From Ruoffia sp044336205 (lineage in GTDB: Bacteria > Bacillota > Bacilli > Lactobacillales > Aerococcaceae): DNA of 64,000 bases. A program made the position numbers and the translations under genes. The notes beneath the pieces were generated by a model. That model searched no databases and was not told where the DNA came from. It saw nothing but the letters and a program-made list of their open reading frames with translations. The DNA is taken from NCBI GenBank assembly GCA_044336205.1, contig CP172318.1, forward strand, positions 1 to 64,000, written 5' to 3'. Shown here one piece after another: positions 51,999-60,417 of the stretch (positions are counted from its first letter, which is position 1; every line of letters begins with the position of its first letter).

Positions 51999-52943
51999 TT
52001 ATAACCAACGATTACGTTTGAACAACCAATAGATGATGATCATTAGAATTAAAGTGACAACACTAATAATATATAAGGATAAGCCGTTATCTTCACCTGG
52101 TAAGGGTACGTTCATCCCCCAAACACCTGAGATAATCGTTGGTACTGTTAAGGTTATGGACCAGACTGTTAGAATTTTCATAATTTGGTTCATATTATTG
52201 TTCACAACGCTTGAGAGAATATCAGATACTTTAGAGTTCAGTTGCATGAGTTCATTCACCATACCACTAGCTTGATGGAGCTCTACATTAACGTCTCTAA
52301 GCCGTCTTGCGTCTAGAGTATCCACTTCGAGGTGTTCAAAGCGTTTCTTTAAGTTTTCTAAGACATCAATATTGTGGTCGATCCCCGAGTTAAAGAAGAC
52401 GAGTCCTTTGTTTAGTTTCATTAAGCGGTAGAAAATATCATTTCGCGTTGTTTTCGTCACATCCATCTCGAGAGCATGAATCTCGCGGTCGATCTCTTGC
52501 AACAGAATGACATACAAGCGCGCCACAAACCAAAGAATGGTTAGTAAAACGCCTAATTCATCCTGATTTTGTAAGTCCCCCAAACGCTCTTCTGTCATAT
52601 CATCTATCGCTTTGAGTGAGTCAAGGCTCGTAATTAAGACTAAGCCAGGCTTAATAACAATAGAAATTGGTGAGATACGGTAAACATTTCGAAAGTCTTC
52701 GGTGTCATCTTTGAATGGATAATTAAAGACACATAAAGAAAATTCCTCGCCTTCAGGATTAGTGTATGATTCCCAACGGGCAATCTCGTACGAGTCCAAA
52801 CCACTGGTGATAAAATCCTCCGGAATCTGGTATTGGTCTTTGAGTTTTTGAACTTCATTAGGGCGGGCTTGCCACAGCTGATAAAAATCAAAAGATCGTT
52901 CCTCATTGTCTCTTTTGTATGTAAAAGTTTGTTGGATAAGCAT
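51999..52943 (-). CDS. corA: CorA-family Mg2+/divalent cation channel
   Basis: 314 residues from ATG 52943 (after GAGGTG). A long cytoplasmic funnel domain is followed by two C-terminal helices. The pore signature GMN is in IISGVWGMNVPLPG between them, and the C-terminus is basic (FKRNRWL). This closely follows CorA-type channels of Lactobacillales; Mg2+ is the likely ion. Single gene. Confidence 0.92.
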   Translation of the reverse strand: MLIQQTFTYKRDNEERSFDFYQLWQARPNEVQKLKDQYQIPEDFITSGLDSYEIARWESYTNPEGEEFSLCVFNYPFKDDTEDFRNVYRISPISIVIKPGLVLITSLDSLKAIDDMTEERLGDLQNQDELGVLLTILWFVARLYVILLQEIDREIHALEMDVTKTTRNDIFYRLMKLNKGLVFFNSGIDHNIDVLENLKKRFEHLEVDTLDARRLRDVNVELHQASGMVNELMQLNSKVSDILSSVVNNNMNQIMKILTVWSITLTVPTIISGVWGMNVPLPGEDNGLSLYIISVVTLILMIIIYWLFKRNRWL

Positions 52944-53128
52944 GATGTCACACCTCGCAATTCTATATAAGGTCTTTGTCTTCATCATATCACGAACACC
53001 TTCATAATACTTGCAAAATGTCGGTTGAGAGTCGGAGAAATATTATTAAAATAATGTCATGTAAAAAGAGACTTCCACTTGAGGACACGTATATTTTCAT
53101 AATAAGTAGTCATTTTATCAATTCGATG

Positions 53129-53158
53129 TTGACAGAAGATTTATGAAGGTGCTATAAT
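53129..53158 (+). promoter_or_regulatory. tRNA-Leu promoter
   Basis: TTGACA (53129-53134), 18 bp, TATAAT (53153-53158), 37 bp before the tRNA. Confidence 0.85.
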
Positions 53159-53194
53159 AATTCTTGTCGTTGCTAGACAACACCTTTGTAACAT

Positions 53195-53280
53195 GCCGGG
53201 GTGGCGGAACTGGCAGACGCACAGGACTTAAAATCCTGCGGTGAGTGATCACCGTGCCGGTTCGATTCCGGCCCTCGGCA
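53195..53280 (+). tRNA. tRNA-Leu (anticodon TAA)
   Basis: 86 nt with a long class II variable arm (GGTGAGTGATCACC). The acceptor GCCGGGG pairs with CCTCGGC plus A. The anticodon loop is CTTAAAA in AGGA/TCCT. CCA is not encoded. Confidence 0.97.
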
Positions 53281-53297
53281 TCTATATAAGATTTGAA

Positions 53298-53325
53298 GCT
53301 ATCCAATATTTGGGTAGTTTTTTTT
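53298..53325 (+). terminator. tRNA-Leu terminator
   Basis: CTATCC / GGGTAG stem followed by T8. Confidence 0.85.
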
Positions 53326-53525
53326 GTATTTTCTATGAAAAGATTCACTCCAAATGTGACAACGTAATCCTATTTGGTATGCTAGCTACTTGATAACTTT
53401 ACCAAACTGAAAGTAAGTAGACTATGGTTTAAAAACACCTAGTAGAATGCTATAATTTATTTGCAATGACAACGTTAACATACAAAATAATGATACAACT
53501 TACTATTGAAAGGAACGATGACCAG

Positions 53526-55502
53526 ATGAAGCGAAACTTTTTGGGTTGGATGACTCGTTCAAGTCTAATATTATCTTTATTGACCCCTCAATTAGCAACT
53601 ACCATCACAGCACAAACTTCTAATTCTAACGTAGAAAATGATCAAGAAACCGGTCAAGAAGCAAGTGAGAGTAAAGAAGCAGCTAGCTTAAATACGCAAG
53701 CTGAATTTCAATTAGATTTAGCTTATCCGATCTCATCTGATGGAGATTATTTTGACGATTCCTTAGTAACCAACCAAATGCAAACGTTCAAAGCATACGA
53801 AGGTCAAGGCTATGTGTGGGTTCAGGCGGATGATGCGGCGGATTTTCAATTATTTATTAACCAACAGGAAGTTGATCTAAGGCAAGAAGATTTGTCTGAT
53901 TGGTGTCAAGTTGATATTTCCCAATATACGGTTAATGGGACGAATACAATTCAGATTAACCGTGTAGATGCGAGCGAAGGGGAGCTGGCAATTAAAGTTC
54001 CGTATCCGGTCTTAGTAGATAAGACGGCTGAATGGGCAGACAATGACAGCTTCAAATTAATTGACCAAATTATTGAAGCTGAGATTGACCAAGGTTTTAG
54101 TTCAGCTCAACTTGTAGTCACTTACAATGGGCAAGTGATTAAACAATCATCTTATGGTTATATTAATCGTTATTCTAGCGAAGATGAGCTGCTGGACCGT
54201 TCAATTCAAGTGACGGATGATACTTTATATGATCTGGCATCCAACACTAAGATGTACGCGACAAATTACGCGCTACAGAAATTAGTGACGGACGGCGAGC
54301 TTGATGTTGACCAAAAAGTCAGCGAGATTCTTACTGATTTCAAAGATGATCCACGTGATGCAATTAAAGGAAAGACCGATATGACGGTGCGTGATTTGTT
54401 AGAACATCAAGCGGGTTTCCCAGCTGATCCACAGTACCACAACAATAATTACGATAAAAATGCCGAAGATTTCCGAGGCAATAATACTAACGAGCTTTAT
54501 ACACAAGACCGTGGAGAAATTCTTCAGAAAATTATTGATACCCCCTTGGATTATAAGCCAGGATTAGATACCGTTTATTCCGACGTTGATTATATGTTAT
54601 TAGGATTAATCATTGAAGTGCTGACAGATCAATCGTTAGATGCTTATCTGCAAGAAACTTTCTATGAGCCACTTCAATTGAGCCATACGAGTTTTAACCC
54701 ATTAGACAACGGCTTCCAAAAGGAACAAACGGCTGCTACCGAATTACATGGTAATACCCGTGATGGTGTTATCGATTTCAATAATATTCGGACTGAACGT
54801 ATCCATGGCGAAGTCCATGATGAGAAAGCTTATTACACCATGGGAGGTGTAAGTGGACATGCGGGCTTATTCTCCAATGCTTCGGACTTGGCGGTATTAA
54901 CTCAATTGATGATTAATGGGGGTGGATATGGAGAACAAACTTTTTTTAGCCCTGAGGTCATAGATCAGTTTACGAAAGCTAAGGATACTAACAGTAGTTA
55001 CGGCTTAGGCTGGCGCCGTCAAGGGGATGATGCTTATGCTTGGGCCTTCTCTCCTCTTGTAAGTCGATCAACAGTGGGCCATACGGGATGGACTGGAACA
55101 TTATCCGTGATTGATATGGAGAATGAATTCGCATTGGTTCTTTTAACGAATGCAAAAAATTCACCCGTGATTGATAACGAGGCTAACCCTAATGATTTTT
55201 CGGGTGACCATTTCTTAACGTCGCGCTACGGTTTAATTGCAACTCTAGCCACTGAAGCGGTTTATACGGAGGGTATGAATCCTCAGTTGTTGCAACAAGC
55301 AAACGATGGTAAGCTCATCGATATGTTCATTCAACAATACCAGATGCTTCAAGCTGACCCAAGCCAGCTAACAGATTATGATGTGGCGGTCTTGAATGCA
55401 TTGGATAAAGTCTTAACTAATAGAAGCGGGACATCTCCGTTGATTAGAAATTTTATAGAACCGACGATTTACCAAGAAATTGATACTTATTTAAATAATT
55501 AA
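53526..55502 (+). CDS. Penicillin-binding protein PBP4B (YfeW-like serine hydrolase)
   Basis: 658 residues. Signal peptide (ITA-QT), a low-complexity Glu-rich linker, an N-terminal beta-sandwich of about 110 residues (FKAYEGQGYVWVQADDAADFQLFINQQEV), then a class C beta-lactamase-type domain. Catalytic motifs: SNTK in YDLASNTKMYATNYALQKLV, the Tyr of VYSDVDYMLLG and HTG in GHTGWTGTL. Long stretches resemble Escherichia YfeW, a D,D-carboxypeptidase. Start ATG 53526 is used because the signal peptide begins there; the frame runs back to 53466. It would act on wall peptides outside the cell. Confidence 0.9.
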   Translation: MKRNFLGWMTRSSLILSLLTPQLATTITAQTSNSNVENDQETGQEASESKEAASLNTQAEFQLDLAYPISSDGDYFDDSLVTNQMQTFKAYEGQGYVWVQADDAADFQLFINQQEVDLRQEDLSDWCQVDISQYTVNGTNTIQINRVDASEGELAIKVPYPVLVDKTAEWADNDSFKLIDQIIEAEIDQGFSSAQLVVTYNGQVIKQSSYGYINRYSSEDELLDRSIQVTDDTLYDLASNTKMYATNYALQKLVTDGELDVDQKVSEILTDFKDDPRDAIKGKTDMTVRDLLEHQAGFPADPQYHNNNYDKNAEDFRGNNTNELYTQDRGEILQKIIDTPLDYKPGLDTVYSDVDYMLLGLIIEVLTDQSLDAYLQETFYEPLQLSHTSFNPLDNGFQKEQTAATELHGNTRDGVIDFNNIRTERIHGEVHDEKAYYTMGGVSGHAGLFSNASDLAVLTQLMINGGGYGEQTFFSPEVIDQFTKAKDTNSSYGLGWRRQGDDAYAWAFSPLVSRSTVGHTGWTGTLSVIDMENEFALVLLTNAKNSPVIDNEANPNDFSGDHFLTSRYGLIATLATEAVYTEGMNPQLLQQANDGKLIDMFIQQYQMLQADPSQLTDYDVAVLNALDKVLTNRSGTSPLIRNFIEPTIYQEIDTYLNN

Positions 55503-55514
55503 TGATTAATAATT

Positions 55515-55562
55515 CTAGTCCTAGTCATGGTTTTAGCGCCATGACTAGGACTATTTTTTTTG
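55515..55562 (+). terminator. PBP4B terminator
   Basis: AGTCCTAGTCATGG / CCATGACTAGGACT followed by T8. Confidence 0.92.
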
Positions 55563-55668
55563 TTTATTTCTTGTGGCGGAGGCAACGTATTACGTATAGT
55601 ACAATAAGCATTAGAATGAAATTGAAATCATATGATAAAACTATCATTCAATATTGTGCATTTTTATA

Positions 55669-55720
55669 TTGACAGGGTAATTATAATACTTTAAAGTGTA
55701 AATGGTAATTATTACTATTT
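55669..55720 (+). promoter_or_regulatory. Promoter and Zur-type box of the zinc-binding pair
   Basis: -35 TTGACA at 55669-55674; -10 probably TAAAGT near 55692. A palindrome AAATG-GTAATTATTAC-TATTT covers 55700-55720, next to the expected start site. It matches the Zur box pattern AAATCGTAATnATTACGATTT except for the two outer C/G positions. A partial copy (GGTAATTATAATAC) lies at 55676. Zinc-dependent repression is inferred. Confidence 0.65.
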
Positions 55721-55761
55721 GGCAATCGATACTAAAATAATTATAAGAAAGGATAATAGAT

Positions 55762-56727
55762 ATGGAATTTATTAAGAAGAGTGCATTAATGTTAGCTGTT
55801 ACAGCAACGCTTACAGGAGGGGTAGCGAACCTGCATTGGCCAGTTCAAGAAGTGCAAGCAGAGGAAACTAGTCAAACACAAGAAGTTGGTACTATTCAAA
55901 TTGAAGGTCTTGCTGACCACTATCATACAGGAGATGAAGTGCAATTAGTTGCAACGACTTCAGATGATATAGAAGGTAATTGGCAATGGTACATTCGTCA
56001 GGACGCAGATTCGCAGTGGCAAGCAGTGGACGGCTTGACAACACAAATCTTCTCGCGTGAAGCGACACAGAATGTCCTTCAAGTAAAAGTAGCCCTATTA
56101 GAAAACAATGGAACTGTAATTCAAGAATCTGAACCATTGGAAGTTGTGATTGATGATCACCATAATGGTGCAGATGATGAGAGTGGTCAAAGAATTTACA
56201 ATGGATTTTTCTATAATGATGAGATCCAAGACCGTACATTGGCGGATTGGGAAGGGGACTGGCAGTCAGTTTACCCATACTTAGAGTCAGGAGAGTTGGA
56301 TGGGGTTTTCCAAGAGAAAGCTGAATCAAGTGATACGATGACGCAGGAAGATTATAAAGACTATTACACTGTCGGTTATGAGACAGACGTTAACCGCATT
56401 GTGATTGAGGGTGATCAGTTCACATTCTATTCAACAGATGGCGGAGAAGAAAGTGCTACTTATGAATATGATGGCTATGAAATATTGAATTACGAGCGTG
56501 GGAACCGTGGGGTACGCTTTGTATTCAAGCGTGCTTCGGATAATGAAGCGATGCCAACTTATATTCAATTCAGCGATCACAGTATTAATCCAACCGATGC
56601 CCTACATTACCACTTATATTGGGGAGATGACCGCCAAGCGCTCTTAGACGAAGTGGACCACTGGCCAACTTATTATCCATCAGATTGGGGTACCGAAGAG
56701 ATTGTTCACGATATGTTAGCTCACTAA
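55762..56727 (+). CDS. Secreted ZinT-domain zinc-binding protein with N-terminal module
   Basis: 321 residues. Signal peptide cleaved near VQA-EE (about 33) with no lipobox Cys. Residues about 46-131 form a beta-sandwich-like module opening IEGLADHYHTGDEVQLVAT. Residues about 146-321 are a ZinT domain: IYNGFFYNDEIQDRTLADW, GDWQSVYPYLESGELDGV, and the His-bearing end ALHYHLYWGD...WPTYYPSDWG...VHDMLAH. ZinT helps deliver Zn2+ to the ABC importer. In streptococcal AdcA this domain is fused to the binding protein; here it is a separate gene just before it. Confidence 0.88.
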   Translation: MEFIKKSALMLAVTATLTGGVANLHWPVQEVQAEETSQTQEVGTIQIEGLADHYHTGDEVQLVATTSDDIEGNWQWYIRQDADSQWQAVDGLTTQIFSREATQNVLQVKVALLENNGTVIQESEPLEVVIDDHHNGADDESGQRIYNGFFYNDEIQDRTLADWEGDWQSVYPYLESGELDGVFQEKAESSDTMTQEDYKDYYTVGYETDVNRIVIEGDQFTFYSTDGGEESATYEYDGYEILNYERGNRGVRFVFKRASDNEAMPTYIQFSDHSINPTDALHYHLYWGDDRQALLDEVDHWPTYYPSDWGTEEIVHDMLAH

Positions 56728-56757
56728 TTCAAACTATATTATAGAAGGGAATTTAAG

Positions 56758-58017
56758 ATGAAAGTAAATTTTTTACGGTCACACTTTTTAAAAATAATTA
56801 CAGCTGTACTAATGATTATGCAAGTGAGTCCGTTGCCGTTCTCTACTGTTCAAGCTAAAGATAAGATTGAAGTTGTGACGAGCTTTTACCCCGTGTATGA
56901 ATTCGCCAGAGAAGTTGGGGGCGACCGTATTGATCTAACCTTAATGGTGGACCAAGGAAAGGGACCACACGGTTATGAACCGAGTGCTCAAGATGTTGTC
57001 GAGGTGAATGACGCAGATGTCTTCATATATAGCTCGGATGCAATGGAAGCCTGGGCAAAATCTTTATTAAATAATATTGATAATGAGGATTTAGTAGTTG
57101 TTCAAGCATCTGGTGATGAGCCGGCTGGACACCACCACGAGAGTCATGACGACCATTCAGACCATGAAGAGGACATGGAGCACGAAGACCACAATCACGG
57201 TGATGATTCGGCTGAAGAGACAGAAGCAAGCCAAGTCAATATTATTGGCCTGGCCGATCACTATCATAGCCACGATGTCGTGCAGCTAAAAGCAGAACTA
57301 CAGTTAGACCAAGAGGTGAGCAACTGGCAATGGCAAGTTCGCCAAGATGGAAGTGATTGGGAGATTATCGAGACTGCGACGACAGATAGCTTTGAATATG
57401 AACTGGACGACGCTTCTCTTGAAATTCAAGTGCAAGGTCTCGATTCCAATGGTCAAATCCTTGTTGAATCGGATATCGTAGAAGCTCATATTGATAACCA
57501 CGATGAGCTAGATCCGCACAGCTGGCTGGATCCTGTCTTAGCTCAAGAACAAGTAGATCGTATTCGTGATGCCTTCATTCAAGTAGACCCTGAAGGCGAA
57601 GCCGAATATACTGCCAATGCTCAAGCATTCAAAGAAGCTTTACAACAATTAGATGCTGATTACCAAAATGCTTTTGAAGGAGCAAAGAACCGCCAATTTA
57701 TCGTTCAACATGAAGCTTTCGGTTATCTTGCTCAACGTTATCAACTTGAGCAAGTTTCAGTAGGCGGCCTATCGACAGAAGTAGAGCCAAGTCCGCAAAG
57801 AATGGGTGAAATTTTAACAATCATCAAAGATACGGGCGCATCGGTCATTTATTATCAATCTGGTGCTAATAGTGCGATTGCCCAGACCATTGCCCAAGAA
57901 ACCGGCGCAGAAATTGTTGAATTGTTCGACTTAGAAATTGCTCCCTCAGGACAGGAACTCACTTATCTTGAGGCAATGTACCAAAACTTAGAAGCCTTGA
58001 AGTTGAGTATACACTAA
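56758..58017 (+). CDS. Zinc ABC transporter binding protein (AdcA/ZnuA) with nested module
   Basis: 419 residues of the cluster A-I family. Signal peptide near VQA-KD (about 33), no lipobox. Lobe 1 has the zinc ligand His71 in GPHGYEPS. A His-rich loop (about 125-147, 10 His) follows. Then an inserted domain (about 158-246, IIGLADHYHSHDVVQL...) resembles the N-terminal module of the ZinT-like neighbour. The canonical sequence resumes at DPHSWLDP (252), with His318 in VQHEAFGYLA. The permease and ATPase (AdcB, AdcC) are not in the window. 30 bp after the ZinT gene, under the same Zur box. Confidence 0.9.
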   Translation: MKVNFLRSHFLKIITAVLMIMQVSPLPFSTVQAKDKIEVVTSFYPVYEFAREVGGDRIDLTLMVDQGKGPHGYEPSAQDVVEVNDADVFIYSSDAMEAWAKSLLNNIDNEDLVVVQASGDEPAGHHHESHDDHSDHEEDMEHEDHNHGDDSAEETEASQVNIIGLADHYHSHDVVQLKAELQLDQEVSNWQWQVRQDGSDWEIIETATTDSFEYELDDASLEIQVQGLDSNGQILVESDIVEAHIDNHDELDPHSWLDPVLAQEQVDRIRDAFIQVDPEGEAEYTANAQAFKEALQQLDADYQNAFEGAKNRQFIVQHEAFGYLAQRYQLEQVSVGGLSTEVEPSPQRMGEILTIIKDTGASVIYYQSGANSAIAQTIAQETGAEIVELFDLEIAPSGQELTYLEAMYQNLEALKLSIH

Positions 58018-58135
58018 AGTATGTTGAGGTAGTTTAAGTTTTTTCAATCATTTTTATAAATTGAGTGACAAGTAGTGAGTGGGAGGAACGCGCTTCAACC
58101 TTAATATCAATCCTACCCACCTCTAGTACCACACA

Positions 58136-58182
58136 AAGAGCCTGCAACCAAGCTAGAAGCTTGGTTGCAGGCTTCTTTCTTA
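58136..58182. terminator. Convergent terminator between zinc and amino acid binding proteins
   Basis: AGCCTGCAACCAAGC / GCTTGGTTGCAGGCT, a 15-base perfect stem with T-rich flanks. 58018-58135 shows nothing else. Confidence 0.9.
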
Positions 58183-58205
58183 ACTTACCAATAATATTTT
58201 CCTAG

Positions 58206-59378
58206 TTAGTTCCCATCAACTTCAAACACTTCAGTTACTTCACCATTTACGTAGTGTAACATTGGTGCTACTTCTACGGCGTTATGTAAGTCGTCGTATT
58301 GGAACTGTCCTGTTACGCCTTCGAACTGAATCTTCTCCATGGCTTCTTTGATAGCTTGTGGCTCCTCTGACCCTGCTTCTTCAATAGCTTGGAAGATTAA
58401 GTTAGCAGCATCGTAAGATAGTGCGTCAAATGTGTCAGGTTTTACACCGTAATGCTCTTCAAACTTTGCAACATAGTCTTGGGCTTGTGGGCGTTCACTC
58501 GTTGTATGGAAATGAGAGGTGATATATAAGTCAGTCGCATTATGAGCTCCTGCAATTTCGATTAAAGTATCACTAGCGAATCCGTGTCCACTTAAGATAG
58601 GTTGCATTAAGCCAGATTCACGTGCTTGACGTACAATGATTCCGCCTTCACTAAAGAATCCGGGGATATACATTACATCAAAGTCCATAGCAGTCAGTGA
58701 TGTTAAAATTCCCATGAAATCTTGATCACCACCATTATAAGATAGCTCTTCAACAATCGTTCCACCTAAGGCCTCAAACTCAGCCTTAAATGGCTCAGCT
58801 AATCCAACTGAATAGTCATTGGATTGATCTGTGATTACTACTGCATTCGTTGCCGCTAATTCATCTGTAGCAAAGCGTGCTGCAGCTTGCCCTTGGAATG
58901 AATATGTAAAGGCTAGACGGAAAATGTTATCTAATAAAGCTCCTTGATCATCAATGGTTAAGTTATCTGATGTACCTACCGGATACATAGTTGGGATTTG
59001 ACTTTCAACGGCGGCAGGACGAGAAGCAAAAATCATATCAGAAGTTGCTGGACCGATAACTGTAGAGATTTTTTCATCACTTAGACGCGTTGCAATTGAA
59101 GTTGCTTCAGTCTTATCGGATGTATTGTCATAAGAAACAATCTCAATCATGCGACCACCTAATAATCCACCAGCCTCATTAATTTCTTCAGCAGCTAAAG
59201 TTAAATTATCTAAAATTGGAATACCATAGGCTGATCCATAACCAGATAATTCTAAGTTAGCTCCAATCCGAATCGGTTCCTGGTCTTGTGTAAATGCAGT
59301 TTGTAAGGGAATCAAGCTTGTACCCAGTGTCATCAAGGATGCAAGGGCTAAACCTATTTTTTTCATTGTCTTTTTCAT
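58206..59378 (-). CDS. Branched-chain amino acid-type ABC binding protein (LivJ-like)
   Basis: 390 residues. Signal peptide near AFT-QD without a lipobox Cys, then a Peripla_BP_6 fold: IRIGANLELSGYGSAYG, AAEEINEAGGLLGGRMIEIVSYDN, VIGPATSDM and NAVVITDQSNDYSVG. It should bind Leu, Ile or Val, or a related small molecule, for a LivHMGF-type importer not present here. Start at ATG 59378, nine bases after GGGAG; ATG 59384 is only three bases from it. Preceded by an attenuator whose leader peptide is rich in branched-chain residues, which supports the substrate. Confidence 0.88.
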   Translation of the reverse strand: MKKTMKKIGLALASLMTLGTSLIPLQTAFTQDQEPIRIGANLELSGYGSAYGIPILDNLTLAAEEINEAGGLLGGRMIEIVSYDNTSDKTEATSIATRLSDEKISTVIGPATSDMIFASRPAAVESQIPTMYPVGTSDNLTIDDQGALLDNIFRLAFTYSFQGQAAARFATDELAATNAVVITDQSNDYSVGLAEPFKAEFEALGGTIVEELSYNGGDQDFMGILTSLTAMDFDVMYIPGFFSEGGIIVRQARESGLMQPILSGHGFASDTLIEIAGAHNATDLYITSHFHTTSERPQAQDYVAKFEEHYGVKPDTFDALSYDAANLIFQAIEEAGSEEPQAIKEAMEKIQFEGVTGQFQYDDLHNAVEVAPMLHYVNGEVTEVFEVDGN

Positions 59379-59423
59379 AATCATTCTCTCCCTGTGTTTT
59401 AATAGATTCATTAATTATGAGTA

Positions 59424-59600
59424 AAATAAAAGCCCCATTCTATCTTGTTCGATAGAATGGGGTATAAGAAAATAAAAAATCCCATTCTGTGAACAATCAC
59501 GAATAGGACTTGGCTAATATTCGAATTTCGAATAAGCTAAGTCCTAAAGACGTCAACGACGACGGCATTAAATTTCGTGATTGCTAACAGATACATGTGA
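59424..59600 (-). promoter_or_regulatory. Leader-peptide attenuator controlling the LivJ-like gene
   Basis: Reading the minus strand: a ribosome binding site and 19-codon leader (59596-59537), then a long hairpin AGGACTT...AAGTCCT (59546-59504) whose 5' arm contains the leader stop codon. Terminator 1 follows, CCTATTCGTGA/TCACaGAATGGG with T6 (59507-59474), sharing 59504-59507 with that hairpin. Terminator 2 is CCCCATTCTATC/GATAGAATGGGG with T-rich sequence (59462-59424). Leader bases AGCAATCACGAA can also pair with TTCGTGATTGTT of terminator 1. If ribosomes stall on Val/Leu/Ile codons, the hairpin should form and hinder terminator 1. Confidence 0.7.
59537..59596 (-). CDS. Leader peptide, 19 residues, rich in Leu/Ile/Val
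   Basis: MYLLAITKFNAVVVDVFRT, with Leu at 3-4, Ile at 6 and Val at 12-14 and 16, so seven of 19 codons are for branched-chain residues. AGGAG lies seven bases before the ATG. The TAG stop falls inside the 5' arm of the following hairpin, the usual layout for ribosome-controlled attenuation. It is probably not a functional protein in itself. Confidence 0.7.
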   Translation of the reverse strand: MYLLAITKFNAVVVDVFRT

Positions 59601-59639
59601 TTTCTCCTTAATTAACTCATTTATTTTTAATGTATTTAT

Positions 59640-60060
59640 AATCTAACATACGAGTTTTAATAATGCAAGACTTTTTGCAATTTATATTAAGTTTTAAAAA
59701 GCAATAGTATCCAAAAGACATATGTCGCAAAGGCTCAGAGCCATAATTCTTTTGAGAAAATTCCCACAGCGCGTAGGGCCGAATGCCAAATTTTGAGGGT
59801 TTCAATTTCTGGCAGGTTTTTAAAGAATCTGAATGAGTTCCCATGGGCGTTAACTTAACATCAGCAAAGCCATTCTCATTGAGAGCCATACGAAGTGTGA
59901 GAAATTGTCTTGGCAAGTCTTCATCTTCTGAAACAATCCATAATTTTTATGAGGTTTTTCTTTTAAAAAATCAATCACAGCCAATGTTTGGATAACAACA
60001 TCAAAGCCAGTCATATTAAGTGTCAAACGTTGTTCAGTGATACCTTGCTGCTGGATTGTT
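59640..60060 (-). pseudogene. Remnant of a DUF218/YdcF-like gene
   Basis: On the minus strand, GFDVVIQTLAVIDFLKEKPHKN can be read first and, after a shift, VSEDEDLPRQFLTLRMALNENG...IRPYALWEFSQKNYG. The block SEDEDLPRQFLTLRMAL resembles the T-x-x-x-H-x-P-R-A region of DUF218 proteins. There is no complete frame, and several stops interrupt it. Between 60061 and 60200 I see nothing further. Confidence 0.35.
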
Positions 60061-60201
60061 CACTAAGGCTGATTTTGAGAAGTTTTACAATAAGAGTTGA
60101 ATAACTCAATCATAGTGATAGTAGAAGAACACTTTCCTTTATGGATACATAAGGTGTTATCACAGTGAAGAGGAGTCTCTCTCCTCGAATATTAAAGATT
60201 A

Positions 60202-60256
60202 TTGAAAAAACAGGGGTATGTGCTATAATGATTAGCAGATTTGGAAAGCGTTTGCT
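60202..60256 (+). promoter_or_regulatory. Promoter with cre-like site upstream of the glycerophosphodiesterase
   Basis: TTGAAA (60202-60207), 16 bp, TATAAT (60224-60229). GGAAAGCGTTTGCT (60243-60256) matches the CcpA operator TGWAARCGYTWNCW at 13 of 14 positions (first base G for T) and lies a few bases after the expected start site, where it would repress. About 160 nt of leader follow without another recognised element. Confidence 0.55.
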
Positions 60257-60417
60257 ACTTAATCTACGAAGAAGTCAGAAGAGACGAGTCATAATTCATA
60301 CAAAAATCTTACTATCTTCACTCCCCAAGGAAAATGGATGTGTTATGATAGTTGAGAATAAGGAGCTATCTGCCTATTAAGAGCATTGTAATTGTCGTAT
60401 AAAAAGAAAGTGATAAG

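Noticed and set aside
55892..56329. 145-codon minus-strand ORF opposite the ZinT-like gene
   Set aside because: No ribosome binding site; the plus frame carries clear ZinT motifs.
60165..60380. 71-codon ORF upstream of the glycerophosphodiesterase
   Set aside because: It spans a good promoter and cre-like site, has no ribosome binding site and no recognisable sequence.
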